Part shown: piece after piece, positions 29,120 to 38,161 of the stretch
How the letters are laid out: the number at the start of each line of letters is the position of its first letter
Position numbering within the stretch: the stretch's first letter is position 1
Assembly (NCBI RefSeq): GCF_000425805.1
Contig: NZ_AUED01000004.1
Location: 186,001 to 250,000 of the forward strand
DNA: 64,000 nt
DNA from: Pseudomonas vranovensis DSM 16006
GTDB taxonomy: Bacteria > Pseudomonadota > Gammaproteobacteria > Pseudomonadales > Pseudomonadaceae
Direction of reading: 5' to 3'
Translations under genes and position numbers: made by a program
Notes under the pieces: generated by a model
Told to the model about the DNA's origin: nothing
The model's input: the letters and a program-made list of their open reading frames with translations, nothing else
Databases searched by the model: none

Positions 29120-29407
29120 TTAACTGATGCGGTGGGCCTGGGTGCGATCGAAGCCATCTTCAGCGAAGCGGGCACCGCCAGTGCGGTCAAAACCGTCTTC
29201 GGCGAATTTGGCGGCGCCGGTGCGATCGAAGCCGTCTTCAGCGAATTTGGCAGCACCTGTGCGATCGAAACCATCTTCTGCATACGTAGCCGACTGGCTC
29301 TGGATAGCGCTGAAGCTGTGGGCGTTGGTGCGGTCGAAACCGTCTTCGGCGAAAGCGTTGGCAGCCAGTACCGAGAAGGCCAAGGTCAGGATCAGTTTGC
29401 TTTTCAT
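29120..29407 (-). CDS. Secreted peptide with five AEDGFDRT repeats, function unknown
   Basis: A 95-residue protein. It has a signal peptide (LILTLAFSVLAANAFA, probable cleavage after residue 20) followed by five copies of AEDGFDRT. The first copy spans the cleavage point. The last four form a tandem block of 13-residue units, FAEDGFDRTGAAK and variants, at residues 42-89 (nt 29141-29284). Units end in Lys or Arg before Phe/Tyr-Ala-Glu. The mature part is acidic and shows no Cys, so no obvious fold. It is preceded by an AT-rich region with a palindrome at 29501-29515. Family not recognised. Confidence 0.7.
   Translation of the reverse strand: MKSKLILTLAFSVLAANAFAEDGFDRTNAHSFSAIQSQSATYAEDGFDRTGAAKFAEDGFDRTGAAKFAEDGFDRTGGARFAEDGFDRTQAHRIS
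29141..29284 (-). repeat. Tandem 39-bp coding repeat (about 3.7 units)
   Basis: Near-identical 39-bp units encode the 13-residue FAEDGFDRTGAAK-type motif. Copy-to-copy differences are mostly synonymous or within the last three residues, which suggests selection on the peptide motif as well as recent duplication. Confidence 0.85.
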
Positions 29408-29500
29408 GGTGGTTGCTCCGGGGTGGTGTGGGGTTGTTTGTTTCTATGGGTTCAATGCTACGCCGATTAAATTGATTAAAAAGCGCAAAAAATTACGCAT

Positions 29501-29515
29501 AACAATCGTATTGTT
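29501..29515. promoter_or_regulatory. Candidate operator, perfect dyad AACAAT-CGT-ATTGTT
   Basis: A 15-bp perfect hyphenated palindrome about 95 nt upstream of the repeat-peptide start in AT-rich DNA. It is a plausible regulator-binding site; the binding protein is unknown. Confidence 0.4.
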
Positions 29516-29528
29516 CGATATTTGAGCG

Positions 29529-29571
29529 CGCGGCAAGCCCGCTCCTACCGGGTAGGAGCGGGCTTGCCGCG
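29529..29571. repeat. REP palindrome
   Basis: Two perfectly complementary 21-bp arms around a single G, built from the GGCAAGCCCGCTCCTACC REP core in both orientations. It lies between the repeat-peptide gene and the permease terminator. Confidence 0.88.
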
Positions 29572-29615
29572 ATTCACATCCTTACAATGAACCCCCCGGA
29601 TTAATTACCCGTTAA

Positions 29616-29647
29616 ACGAAAAAGGGGCGTCCATTGCTGGACGCCCC
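29616..29647 (-). terminator. Rho-independent terminator of the MFS permease gene
   Basis: A 10-bp stem GGGGCGTCCA/TGGACGCCCC (29624-29633, 29638-29647) with a TTGC loop is followed on the minus strand by five T residues. It begins 28 nt after the permease stop codon. Confidence 0.88.
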
Positions 29648-29674
29648 TTTTGGCTACCGGGTTTGGCCGAGGCT

Positions 29675-30994
29675 TCAGTCAGTGGTAATGCGCGAGTGCT
29701 TCTGGGTGTCCTTCATGAACAGGTACACCAGCAGTGAACAGGCGATACACGCGGTCACGTACCAGTAGAAGCCAGTCTCCATGCCGACGCTCTTGAACCA
29801 CAGCGCCACGTACTCGGCGGTACCGCCGAAGATCGACACGGTCAGTGCGTAGGGCAGGCCGACGCCCAGGGCGCGGATCTCGGTCGGGAACAGTTCGGCT
29901 TTGACCACGGCGTTGATCGAGGTGTAGCCGCTGACGATGATCAGCGCCGCCATGATCAGGAAGAACGCGCCCCACCAGCTCTGGATGGTGTGCAGGGTGG
30001 TCAGGATCGGTACGGTGAACAAGGTGCCCAGTACGCCGAAGGCGATCAGGATCGGGCGACGGCCGATCTTGTCGGACAGGGTGCCGATAATCGGTTGTAG
30101 GCACATGAACAGGAACAGCGTCGCCGCCGAAATGGTGGTCGAGTCGCTGATGCTCATGCCCACCGTGTTCACCAGGTACTTCTGCATGTAAGTGGTGTAG
30201 GTGTAGAACGCCAGGGTACCGCCCATGGTCAGGCCGACCACGGTTGCCAGTTCCTTCGGATGGCGCATCAGGGTGCGCATCAGGCTTTCCTTGGACTTTT
30301 CCTTCTTGGTGAAGGAGGCGGTTTCTTCCATCCCGCGACGCAGGTACAGGGCCACGACCGCGCACAGGGCTCCGATCACGAACGGTACGCGCCAGCCCCA
30401 GGCATACAGCTGCTCGGTGGTCAGGGTCTGCTGGAGGATGATCAAGACCGCCAGGGCGATGAGCTGGCCGGAGATCAGGGTGACGTACTGGAAGCTTGAG
30501 AAAAAGCCGCGACGTTCCTTGGTGGCCATTTCGCTGAGGTAGGTGGCCGAGGTGCCGTATTCACCGCCAACCGACAGGCCTTGCATCAGGCGCGCGACCA
30601 CCAGCAGGACAGGGGCCGCCACACCAATCGTTTCGTAGCCCGGAGTCAGGGCAATGACCAGCGAACCCGCGCACATCAGCAGCACCGAAGCCATCAGGGC
30701 AGCCTTGCGGCCCTTGCGGTCGGCGTAGATACCCATCAGCCAGCCGCCGATCGGGCGCATCAAAAAGCCCACGGCGAAAATCGCGGCGGTGTTCAGGAGC
30801 TGTGCGGTGGTGTCGCCGGTCGGGAAGAAGGCCTTGGCGAAGTACAGGGAAAACGCGGCGTAGACGTACCAGTCGTACCACTCGACCATGTTGCCGATCG
30901 AACCACTGAAGATCGACTTGAGACGGCTACGAGTGGTTTTTTCTGCGGCAGGCGCAATAGCCGCCCCAGCAGGCAGGGTAGAGGAGTTATCCAT
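29675..30994 (-). CDS. MFS dicarboxylate/2-oxoglutarate permease, KgtP-like
   Basis: A 439-residue MHS-family (metabolite:H+ symporter) transporter with 12 TM segments. It has the family motif SIGNMVEWYDWYVYAAFSLYFA in TM1, RPIGGWLMGIYADRKGRKAAL and RLMQGLSVGGEYGTSATYL. It resembles KgtP/PcaT-type carriers. The sigma54 promoter upstream and the DctB/MifS-MifR-type two-component genes behind it match the 2-oxoglutarate uptake module known in Pseudomonas aeruginosa, so 2-oxoglutarate is the probable substrate. Confidence 0.82.
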   Translation of the reverse strand: MDNSSTLPAGAAIAPAAEKTTRSRLKSIFSGSIGNMVEWYDWYVYAAFSLYFAKAFFPTGDTTAQLLNTAAIFAVGFLMRPIGGWLMGIYADRKGRKAALMASVLLMCAGSLVIALTPGYETIGVAAPVLLVVARLMQGLSVGGEYGTSATYLSEMATKERRGFFSSFQYVTLISGQLIALAVLIILQQTLTTEQLYAWGWRVPFVIGALCAVVALYLRRGMEETASFTKKEKSKESLMRTLMRHPKELATVVGLTMGGTLAFYTYTTYMQKYLVNTVGMSISDSTTISAATLFLFMCLQPIIGTLSDKIGRRPILIAFGVLGTLFTVPILTTLHTIQSWWGAFFLIMAALIIVSGYTSINAVVKAELFPTEIRALGVGLPYALTVSIFGGTAEYVALWFKSVGMETGFYWYVTACIACSLLVYLFMKDTQKHSRITTD

Positions 30995-31053
30995 TGACGG
31001 AACCTTCTAGTTGTTTTTGTGGAGCGCGCCGAAACGCAGCCTGGCAGGGCTAT

Positions 31054-31069
31054 AGCAGGAGCTGTGCCA
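31054..31069 (-). promoter_or_regulatory. Sigma54 (-24/-12) promoter of the permease gene
   Basis: On the minus strand TGGCACAGCTCCTGCT has GG and GC separated by exactly 10 nt, matching the TGGCAC-N5-TTGC consensus with only the first T of TTGC changed. The GC lies about 60 nt before the permease ATG. An AAA+ sigma54 activator is encoded just upstream. Confidence 0.8.
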
Positions 31070-31108
31070 GGTTCAGGAGGCCCGTTCTAGAAGGGTTTGC
31101 GCAAATAG

Positions 31109-31161
31109 ATGAGCGGAAATCCGCCTATTGTCCGGCGGTCGATAGGCAATATTCCGCTCAT
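31109..31161. promoter_or_regulatory. 53-bp hyphenated dyad, candidate activator site for the sigma54 promoter
   Basis: Outer arms ATGAGCGGAA/TTCCGCTCAT (31109-31118, 31152-31161), middle arms GCCTAT/ATAGGC (31123-31128, 31142-31147) and an inner CCG/CGG (31132-31134, 31136-31138) all share the centre 31135, with 20 of 26 positions paired. The centre is about 90 nt upstream of the expected start site, the usual distance for a sigma54 activator. It also lies 6 nt past the regulator gene's stop and could fold as a hairpin. Confidence 0.65.
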
Positions 31162-31166
31162 TGGGG

Positions 31167-32498
31167 TCAGTTGGGGGCGAGGAAGTCTTCCCGCTGCAGG
31201 CCATGGCGCTGCATTTTCTCGTTGAGGGTACGCCGGGGAATCTGCAGCTCTTCCATCACCGCCTTGATCTCGCCCTTGTGCCGGCCCAGGGCTGCACGCA
31301 GGCACTGGGCCTCGAAGGCTTCCTGCTGGGCGGCCAATGACTGGCCGGACTCGACCGTAATGACCGGGTCACCCAGGCCCAGCGCGTGGCGCTCGGCGGC
31401 GTTGGCAAGCTCGCGCACGTTGCCGGGCCAGTCGTGGCTCAGCAGTCGACCCAGGTGCGCCGCGCTGAGCAAGGGTGCGGTACGGCCCACACGTTCGGCG
31501 GCGTTGCGGGCAAAGTGCTCGAACAGCAGGGGAATGTCTTCGCGCCGCTCGCGCAGTGGCGCCAGGCGCAGCTCGGCGACGTTAAGGCGGTAGGCAAGGT
31601 CTTCGCGAAAGCGCCCGGCGCGGGCTTCCTCGAGCAGGTCGGGCTTGGTCGCGGCGATGATGCGCAGATCAACGCTGATGCTCTGGTTGGCGCCCAGGCG
31701 CTCAAGCTTCTGCTCTTGCAGTACACGCAGCAGCTTGGCCTGCTGAGCCAGGGGCATGCTCTCGATTTCATCGAGAAACACCGTACCGCCATTGGCGTAT
31801 TCAAGCTTGCCGATGCGCTTGCCCTGGGCGCCGGTGAAGGCGCCGCTCTCGTGGCCGAACAGCTCTGCCTCGAACAACTGCTCAGGGATTGCGGCGCAGT
31901 TCAGCGCGACGAAGGGCTTGCCGGCCCGCGGCCCGAAGTCATGCAGGCAGCGCGCGACCTGTTCCTTGCCGCTGCCGGTTTCGCCACGGATCAGCACATT
32001 GACCGGCAGGCTGGCCAAGTCCAGCACTTGCCGACGCAGCTGTTGCATACCCTGGGACATGCCCAGCAGGTTCAGTTCCAGGCGCGCCTTGAAGTCGGCC
32101 TGCTCGTGCAGGCGGCGGTTGTCCAGGATCAGCTGGCGCTTTTCCAGGGCGCGACGCAGGCTGCCCAACAGGCTTTCCGGGCTGAAGGGCTTTTCCAGAA
32201 AGTCATAGGCGCCATTGCGCATGGCCTCGACTGCCATGGGCACGTCGCCATGGCCAGTCAGGAGGATTACCGGCAGATCGGGATCGCGCGCCTGAAGTTG
32301 CTCAAGTAGCTGCAACCCGTCCATGCCCGGCATGCGCACATCACTCAGGATGACACCGGGAAAGTGCCCAGGCAGTTGCTTGAGGCAGTCTTCGGCACGG
32401 CTGAACAACTGTACGTCGAAGCCCGACAGGCTCAGCCACTGCTCCACGGCAGTACGGATGCTGGCTTCATCATCGACAACCATAACCGAATTGAACAT
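31167..32498 (-). CDS. Sigma54-dependent response regulator, DctD/MifR-like
   Basis: A 443-residue NtrC-type activator. It has a receiver domain (residues 1-120) with phospho-acceptor Asp53 in SDVRMPGMDG, and an AAA+ domain with Walker A GETGSGKE and the sigma54-contact loop ESGAFTGA. The C-terminal Fis-type HTH includes GEIKAVMEELQIPRRTLNEKM. The ATG at 32498 overlaps the kinase stop as TGATG. It should activate the adjacent permease from the sigma54 promoter at 31054-31069. Confidence 0.9.
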   Translation of the reverse strand: MFNSVMVVDDEASIRTAVEQWLSLSGFDVQLFSRAEDCLKQLPGHFPGVILSDVRMPGMDGLQLLEQLQARDPDLPVILLTGHGDVPMAVEAMRNGAYDFLEKPFSPESLLGSLRRALEKRQLILDNRRLHEQADFKARLELNLLGMSQGMQQLRRQVLDLASLPVNVLIRGETGSGKEQVARCLHDFGPRAGKPFVALNCAAIPEQLFEAELFGHESGAFTGAQGKRIGKLEYANGGTVFLDEIESMPLAQQAKLLRVLQEQKLERLGANQSISVDLRIIAATKPDLLEEARAGRFREDLAYRLNVAELRLAPLRERREDIPLLFEHFARNAAERVGRTAPLLSAAHLGRLLSHDWPGNVRELANAAERHALGLGDPVITVESGQSLAAQQEAFEAQCLRAALGRHKGEIKAVMEELQIPRRTLNEKMQRHGLQREDFLAPN

Positions 32499-34249
32499 CA
32501 AGTCTCCGGATCGCAGGGCAGGGTAAGGCTGAAGCAAGCGCCGCCGGGTTGGTTCTCCACCGTCAGGCGCCCGCCGGCTTCATGAATGATGCCATAGGAT
32601 ATCGCCAGGCCCAGGCCTAGGCCTTCACCTACAGGCTTGGTGGTGAAGAACGGGTCGAAGACCTTGGTCAAATGTTCGGCGGGGATACCACCGCCACTGT
32701 CGAGCACACTCAGGCGCCACTGCTCGTCCTGGGCTTCGATGCGGATCTCCAGACGTTTGTAGCTTTTGCCGACCATGGCATCCAGGGCATTGCGCATCAG
32801 GTTGATCAGCACCTGCTCAAGGCGGATCGCATCGCCGCGGACCCAGGCCGGGCGGGCCAGGTACAGGGCCACGTCCACCTGTTCGGCACGAATGCGCGCA
32901 TCGAGCAACTGCAACGACTGGTCGACCACGGTGGCCAGGTCCAGGCGCTCGCGCAGGCCGCTGGGGCTATTGCGGGCGAAAGTTTTCAGGTGGCCGGTGA
33001 GTGCTGCCATGCGTGTGAGCATTTGCTCCAGTGGCTCCAGGGCCTGGCGAGCTTCGTCATAGCGCTGGTTGTCGAGCAGCAGGCGCAAGGTCGCCAGTTG
33101 CATGCGCTGGGTGGTCAGCGGCTGGTTGATTTCATGGGCCAGGGCCGCCGACATCTGCCCGAGGGCGGCAAGCTTGGCCGATTGCACCAGACCTTCCTGG
33201 GCCGTGCGCAAGTCGCGGGTACGTTCCTCGACCAGGCGCTTGAGCTCTTCGCGGCTGCGCTGGCGCAGGCGGGCCAGGCGCAGCCGCTGGCTGATGAACA
33301 ACAGGGCGAACACCAGGCTCAGCCACACCGCCGCCGCAGCGAGGGCTGCATTGCGACCGTCGTCGCTGACCTGCGGCTTGCGCAGCAGGTGCAGGGTCCA
33401 GCCCTCGGCTTCCAGTGGCAGGCTTTCCCACAGGTATTCGGTGCTGCCTCCAGGCCCTTGCACGCGGGTCAGGGTGCTGTGCTCGTTGAAGCGGCTGAGC
33501 ACCTGATGCTGCAGCGGCACCAGAGGTTGCTTGTCGTACTGGCGGGTAGCGGCAAGTTCGGCGTGGTCGGCGCTGCTCAAGGGCTTGAGTTCGCGATAGC
33601 GCCAGCCGTCCTGGTTGGCGATGAAAATGATCCCGCGGGCATCGCTGACCAGCAGGATGTCGGTGCCCTGGCGCCATTCGCGCTCAAGCTCCGGGAATTC
33701 CAGCTTGACCACCATGGCGCCGAGAAAGCGGCTGTTTTCATCCATCACCGCGCTGGATAGAAAGTACCCTGGCACGCCACTGGTCACGCCCACGGCATAA
33801 AAGCGCCCGCTGCCTTGGCTGCGGGTCTGCTTGAAGTAGGGGCGAAAGCCGTAGTTGGAGCCGACGTATGTGCTGGGCAAGCGCCAGTTACTGGCTGCCA
33901 CTGCCAGGCCGGTGCGGTCGAGCAGCTCCAGGGTCGAGGAATTGGCCGCACCGTTGATGCGTTCAAGCTTGCGGTTCAAGGCGTCCTGCACCGGGCCCTC
34001 GACCGGGCCCTTGAGGGCGCTGATCAGCTCCGGGTCCAGGGCCAGCACGGCGGGCAAGGCGCGGTAGCGTTCGATCAAGGTATGCAGCGAGGTGGCGTAC
34101 AGGCTCAGTTGCTGGCTGGCGCGCCCGGCATCGTCGACCATCGACTGGCGCTTGGCGTGGTGCATGGCCCAGCCAGCCGTGAACAGGGTGCCTGCGAGAA
34201 TGAATAAAACGATCAGCCCCAGACGCAGGGCGCGAAAGGAATAAGGCAT
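32498..34249 (-). CDS. Sensor histidine kinase, DctB/MifS-like
   Basis: A 583-residue membrane kinase. It has an N-terminal TM (about 8-30), a periplasmic double-Cache sensor (about 40-290) with [32 protein letters not shown] as the ligand loop, and a second TM (about 300-318). The DHp domain has the phospho-His in [10 protein letters not shown], and the ATPase has the G boxes [10 protein letters not shown] and [14 protein letters not shown]. DctB-type Cache domains bind C4-dicarboxylates or 2-oxoglutarate. It is translationally coupled to the regulator. Confidence 0.9.
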   Translation of the reverse strand: MPYSFRALRLGLIVLFILAGTLFTAGWAMHHAKRQSMVDDAGRASQQLSLYATSLHTLIERYRALPAVLALDPELISALKGPVEGPVQDALNRKLERINGAANSSTLELLDRTGLAVAASNWRLPSTYVGSNYGFRPYFKQTRSQGSGRFYAVGVTSGVPGYFLSSAVMDENSRFLGAMVVKLEFPELEREWRQGTDILLVSDARGIIFIANQDGWRYRELKPLSSADHAELAATRQYDKQPLVPLQHQVLSRFNEHSTLTRVQGPGGSTEYLWESLPLEAEGWTLHLLRKPQVSDDGRNAALAAAAVWLSLVFALLFISQRLRLARLRQRSREELKRLVEERTRDLRTAQEGLVQSAKLAALGQMSAALAHEINQPLTTQRMQLATLRLLLDNQRYDEARQALEPLEQMLTRMAALTGHLKTFARNSPSGLRERLDLATVVDQSLQLLDARIRAEQVDVALYLARPAWVRGDAIRLEQVLINLMRNALDAMVGKSYKRLEIRIEAQDEQWRLSVLDSGGGIPAEHLTKVFDPFFTTKPVGEGLGLGLAISYGIIHEAGGRLTVENQPGGACFSLTLPCDPET

Positions 34250-34309
34250 GGTGCAAGTCCCGGCGGTTCGGGAAGGCCTCCTGGCCTTCCCTTGGAGCGT
34301 GGCAACGGT

Positions 34310-36601
34310 TTACAGCAGTTCGAAACGTTGTTGCTGCACGGCTTGAGAGTCCAGCCCGACCTGGACGTTGAACTCGCCAGGCTCGGCTGCCCATTGCAAC
34401 TGGGTGTTGTAGAACTTCAGGTCATCTTCACTGAGGGTGAAGCGCACGGTGCGTTCTTCGCCAGCCTTGAGCATGACCTTCTGGAAGTTCTTCAGCTCCT
34501 TGACCGGGCGGCTCATGGAGGCGGCGATGTCTTGCACATACAACTGCACCACGGTTTCGCCGTCACGTTTGCCGGTGTTCCTCACCTGGATGCTGGCTTC
34601 GAGGGTCTGGCCTTTCTTCAGGGTCTTGCTCGACAGGGTCAGCGCCGACAGGCTGAAGTCGCTGTAGCTCAGGCCGTAGCCGAAGGGGTACAGCGGGCCA
34701 TTGGGCTCCTCGAAGTACTGCGAAGTGTAGTTGCCAGGCTTGCCCGGGGTGAAGGGGCGGCCAATGCTCAGGTGGTTGTAGTACATCGGGATCTGCCCGA
34801 CCGAGCGCGGGAAGGTGATCGCCAGCTTGCCCGAGGGGTTGTAGTCGCCGAACAGGACATCGGCGATGGCGTTGCCGCCCTCGGTACCGCTGAACCAGGT
34901 CTCGAGGATGGCGTCGGCTTGCTCACGCTCCCAGGTCAGCGACAGCGGACGGCCATTCATCAGCACCAGCACCAGCGGCTTGCCGGTGGCCTTCAGGGCC
35001 TTGATCAGTTCGCGTTGGGCCGCCGGGATTTCCAGGGAGGTACGGCTGGAGGACTCGTGGGACATGCCACGCGATTCGCCAACCACAGCCACGACCACAT
35101 CCGACTGCTTGGCAGCCTTGACCGCTTCGTCGATCAACACGGCGGCAGGACGTGGGTCGTCGACGATTTCCGGGGCATCGAAGTTGAGGAAATTCAGGTA
35201 ATCGAGGATGGCCTTGTCGTGTGTGACATTGGAGCCCTTGGCGTAGATCACCTTGGCCTTGTCGCCCAGCACCTGGCGCATGCCTTCGCGCACGGTCACC
35301 GACTGGGCCGGACGCCCGGCGGCGGCCCAACTGCCCATCATGTCGATGGGGGCGTCGGCCAGCGGGCCCACCAAGGCGATGGTGCCCGCTTTTTCCAACG
35401 GCAGGGTCTGCTCGCGGTTTTCCAGCAGCACCAGGCTGCGGCGGGCCACATCACGGGCTTCGGCGCGGTGCAGGCGGCTGTCGGCGTAGGTGTCGGCCGG
35501 GTCTTCGCTGGCCACGCCGATGCGGCGGTACGGGTCGGCGAACAGGCCCATGTCGTACTTGGCACCGAGCACTTCACGCACGGCGTTGTCGATGTCGGCC
35601 TGGTCGATTTCACCGGCCTTGAGCAGGCTGGCCAGTTCCTCGCCGTACAGCGAGTCGTTCATGCTCAGGTCGATGCCGGCCTTGATCGCCAGTTTGGCGG
35701 CTTCGCGACCGTCGCGGGCCACGCCATGACGCACCAGCTCGGTGATCGCGCCGTGATCGCTGACGGTCACGCCTTTGAAGCCCCAGTCCTTGCGCAGCAG
35801 ATCGTTCATCAGCCAGGTGTTGGAGGTGGCCGGTACGCCGTTGATCGAGTTCAGGGCAACCATCACGCCACCGGCGCCGGCGTCGATGGCCGCGCGGTAG
35901 GGGGGCAGGTAGTCGTTGAACATCTTGGTCGGGCTCATGTCGACGGTGTTGTAGTCGCGCCCGCCTTCCACTGCACCATACAGGGCGAAGTGCTTGACGC
36001 TGGCCATCAGGCTGGTGGGCTCTGCCGGGCTTTTGCCCTGGAACGACTCGACCATCACCTTGGAGATGCGCGAGACCAGGTAGGTGTCTTCACCGAAACC
36101 TTCACTGGTACGGCCCCAGCGCGGGTCGCGGGCAATGTCGACCATCGGTGCGAAGGTCATGTCGATGCCGTCGGAAGCCGCTTCCAGTGCAGAAACCCGG
36201 CCGACCTTGGCGATTGCGTCCATATCCCAGCTCGACGCCAGGGCCAGGCTGATCGGGAAAATGGTGCGGTGGCCGTGGATCACGTCGTAGGCGAAGAACA
36301 TCGGGATCTTCAGGCGGCTACGGCCCGCCGCGTCCTGCATCGGACGGTTTTCGGCGCGGGTGATCGAGTTGAACGTGCCGCCTATGCGCCCGGCGGCGAT
36401 CTCCTTGCGGATCATCTCGCGGGGCATTTCCGGGCCGATGCTGATCAGGCGCAACTGGCCGATCTTTTCGTCCAGGGTCATCTGCTGCATGAGGTCGGCG
36501 ATGAACGCCTGTTTGTTCTTCAGTGGCGCGGCAGGGGTATCGGCAAACGCCGACTGACTGGCCAGGCTGACAAGAAGGCCCAGCAAACACAGCTTGTTCA
36601 T
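34310..36601 (-). CDS. bglX: Periplasmic beta-glucosidase BglX (GH3)
   Basis: A 763-residue GH3 glycoside hydrolase that removes beta-linked glucose from oligosaccharides. It has a signal peptide (VSLASQSAFA, about residue 20), a TIM-barrel domain with the nucleophile Asp in GVTVSDHGAITEL and the substrate loop SVKHFALYGAVEGGRDYN, an alpha/beta sandwich domain and a C-terminal fibronectin-III-like domain (about 660-763). The ATG at 36601 begins the signal peptide; 31 residues of open frame upstream are not used. Single-gene unit, divergent from the LemA gene. Confidence 0.93.
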   Translation of the reverse strand: MNKLCLLGLLVSLASQSAFADTPAAPLKNKQAFIADLMQQMTLDEKIGQLRLISIGPEMPREMIRKEIAAGRIGGTFNSITRAENRPMQDAAGRSRLKIPMFFAYDVIHGHRTIFPISLALASSWDMDAIAKVGRVSALEAASDGIDMTFAPMVDIARDPRWGRTSEGFGEDTYLVSRISKVMVESFQGKSPAEPTSLMASVKHFALYGAVEGGRDYNTVDMSPTKMFNDYLPPYRAAIDAGAGGVMVALNSINGVPATSNTWLMNDLLRKDWGFKGVTVSDHGAITELVRHGVARDGREAAKLAIKAGIDLSMNDSLYGEELASLLKAGEIDQADIDNAVREVLGAKYDMGLFADPYRRIGVASEDPADTYADSRLHRAEARDVARRSLVLLENREQTLPLEKAGTIALVGPLADAPIDMMGSWAAAGRPAQSVTVREGMRQVLGDKAKVIYAKGSNVTHDKAILDYLNFLNFDAPEIVDDPRPAAVLIDEAVKAAKQSDVVVAVVGESRGMSHESSSRTSLEIPAAQRELIKALKATGKPLVLVLMNGRPLSLTWEREQADAILETWFSGTEGGNAIADVLFGDYNPSGKLAITFPRSVGQIPMYYNHLSIGRPFTPGKPGNYTSQYFEEPNGPLYPFGYGLSYSDFSLSALTLSSKTLKKGQTLEASIQVRNTGKRDGETVVQLYVQDIAASMSRPVKELKNFQKVMLKAGEERTVRFTLSEDDLKFYNTQLQWAAEPGEFNVQVGLDSQAVQQQRFELL

Positions 36602-36785
36602 TGAATTCAGTTCTCGAGGCTTGCGGCAGTGTTCACGGTAATACTGCCCGGCCGAAGTTGGGGAAGCGGCTATTGTTGTAGTTTGCTGGGGCATCTTTTA
36701 GCCGATCGGGCCATTACGATCCAGCGGCGGTGACGGATTATGCCTCAAGTACGATGACTCACGCTGATCAAGGAGCAAGGCCACT
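36602..36785. other. Divergent gap between bglX and lemA
   Basis: 184 bp containing both promoters. An AAGGAG SD precedes the LemA gene start at 36786. No other element is clear. Confidence 0.4.
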
Positions 36786-37388
36786 ATGCAGGTAATCCAG
36801 TTCAAGGGCATCAGGGTGGGGCTGTTGCTGATGCTCGCAAGCCTTGTGTCCGGTTGCGGGATCAACAACATTCCCAACTACGACGAACAGGTCAAGGCGG
36901 CCTGGGCCCAGGTACAGAACCAGTACCAGCGCCGTGCCGACCTGATTCCCAACCTGGTTGAAACAGTCAAAGGTTATGCCAAGCAGGAGCAGGAAACCCT
37001 GACCGCGGTCATCGAAGCGCGGGCCAAGGCGACTTCGATCCAGGTCGATGCCAGCACCCTGGACGATCCGCAGAAGCTGCAGCAGTTCCAGCAGGCGCAG
37101 TCGCAGCTGACCGGGGCGCTGAGCCGGTTGATGGTGGTGTCCGAACGCTACCCGGACCTCAAGTCGAACCAGAACTTCCTGGCCCTGCAGTCGCAACTCG
37201 AAGGCACCGAAAACCGTATTGCCGTGGCGCGCAAGGATTTCATCGCCGCCGTGCAGCGCTACAACACCGAGATCCGCACCTTCCCGGGCCGGTTGTGGCA
37301 CACCGTTATGTACAGCAGCCTGCCGCTGCGGGAGAATTTCGAGGCCACTGCCAGCGACGCCGACAAAGCCCCTGAAGTGAAATTCTGA
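36786..37388 (+). CDS. lemA: LemA-family protein
   Basis: A 200-residue LemA protein with a lipobox-like LASLVSGC (Cys about residue 24) and a long four-helix domain. It has the family stretch AWAQVQNQYQRRADLIPNLVETVKGYAKQEQETL, and ends in FPGRLWHTVMYSSLPLRENFEA. Function is not established; the family is often next to TPM-domain proteins, as here. The stop codon overlaps the next ATG (TGATG). Confidence 0.9.
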   Translation: MQVIQFKGIRVGLLLMLASLVSGCGINNIPNYDEQVKAAWAQVQNQYQRRADLIPNLVETVKGYAKQEQETLTAVIEARAKATSIQVDASTLDDPQKLQQFQQAQSQLTGALSRLMVVSERYPDLKSNQNFLALQSQLEGTENRIAVARKDFIAAVQRYNTEIRTFPGRLWHTVMYSSLPLRENFEATASDADKAPEVKF

Positions 37389-38134
37389 TGCGCCTGGTGC
37401 ATCTGGCGCTGCTGCTGGCGCTGCTCGTCGTCACGCCGTTGCGGGCCGATCCCACTTTTCCGGCCCTGACGGGGCGCGTGGTCGACAATGCGGGCCTGCT
37501 CGATGCCGGGAGCCGCAGTCAGCTCGAACGCATGCTGACGGCCCACGAACAGGCCACCACGGAACAGGTCGTGGTGGTGACGGTCGATGACCTGCAGGGC
37601 TTGCCCATTGAAGACTTCGGTTATCAGTTGGGGCGTCATTGGGGCATCGGCCAGAAGGGCAAGGACAACGGTGCGCTGTTGATCGTCGCTCCCAAGGCGC
37701 GCAAGCTGCGCATCGAAGTCGGTTATGGCCTGGAAGAGCGCCTGACCGACGCCCAGGCGTCCGTCATCATCAACGGCATCATCACCCCGGCGTTCAGGCG
37801 CGGGGAGTTCAGCCTGGGTATCGTCCAGGGAACGGCGGCCATCCTCCAGGTACTGGGCGGCAATCCGCTGGCCGAGCCGTCACGGGCCCAGGGCGGTGGT
37901 GGCGGGGAAGAGGCGCCTGGTTGGTCCATAGGCCTGTTCATCATGCTGATCGTGATCGTCTTTGCCTTGCAGTCCATGGGCCTTGGCGGCAGTGGCCGTG
38001 GCGGTCGGGGCGGCATGGGCGGCGGATTCGGCGGTGGTTTTGGCGGTCTTGGTGGCGGCCGCGGGGGAGGTGGTGGCGGCTTCGGTGGTGGCGGCGGTGG
38101 CTTCGGCGGTGGCGGGTCCTCCGGTGGCTGGTAG
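37388..38134 (+). CDS. TPM-domain (YgcG-type) membrane protein with Gly-rich tail
   Basis: A 248-residue protein. It has a signal peptide (about 1-20) and a TPM domain (about 28-150, with RVVDNAGLLD and RLTDAQASVIINGIITPAFRRGEF). A TM helix (GLFIMLIVIVFALQSMGLG, about 180-198) is followed by a GGFGGG-type tail of about 50 residues. TPM domains have been proposed as phosphatases or membrane-repair factors, so the role is uncertain. It forms an operon with LemA. Confidence 0.88.
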   Translation: MRLVHLALLLALLVVTPLRADPTFPALTGRVVDNAGLLDAGSRSQLERMLTAHEQATTEQVVVVTVDDLQGLPIEDFGYQLGRHWGIGQKGKDNGALLIVAPKARKLRIEVGYGLEERLTDAQASVIINGIITPAFRRGEFSLGIVQGTAAILQVLGGNPLAEPSRAQGGGGGEEAPGWSIGLFIMLIVIVFALQSMGLGGSGRGGRGGMGGGFGGGFGGLGGGRGGGGGGFGGGGGGFGGGGSSGGW

Positions 38135-38161
38135 AACAATAATCAAGGAGAACACCTGCGT

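Larger units (their letters stand above)
29408..29674. other. Gap with a palindrome, a REP and a terminator
   Basis: No gene seen. It contains the promoter side of the repeat-peptide gene, including a perfect AACAAT-N3-ATTGTT dyad (29501-29515), a REP with 21-bp arms around a 1-nt centre (29529-29571), and the terminator at 29616-29647. Confidence 0.7.

Noticed and set aside
34292..36604. 770-residue open frame antisense to bglX
   Set aside because: Complete mirror of the GH3 gene; Val/Gly/His-rich composition typical of a shadow frame.
37982..38134. Repetitive GGFGGG-coding tract as a repeat array or CRISPR
   Set aside because: It is the low-complexity tail of a TPM-domain protein; no spacers or fixed repeat unit.
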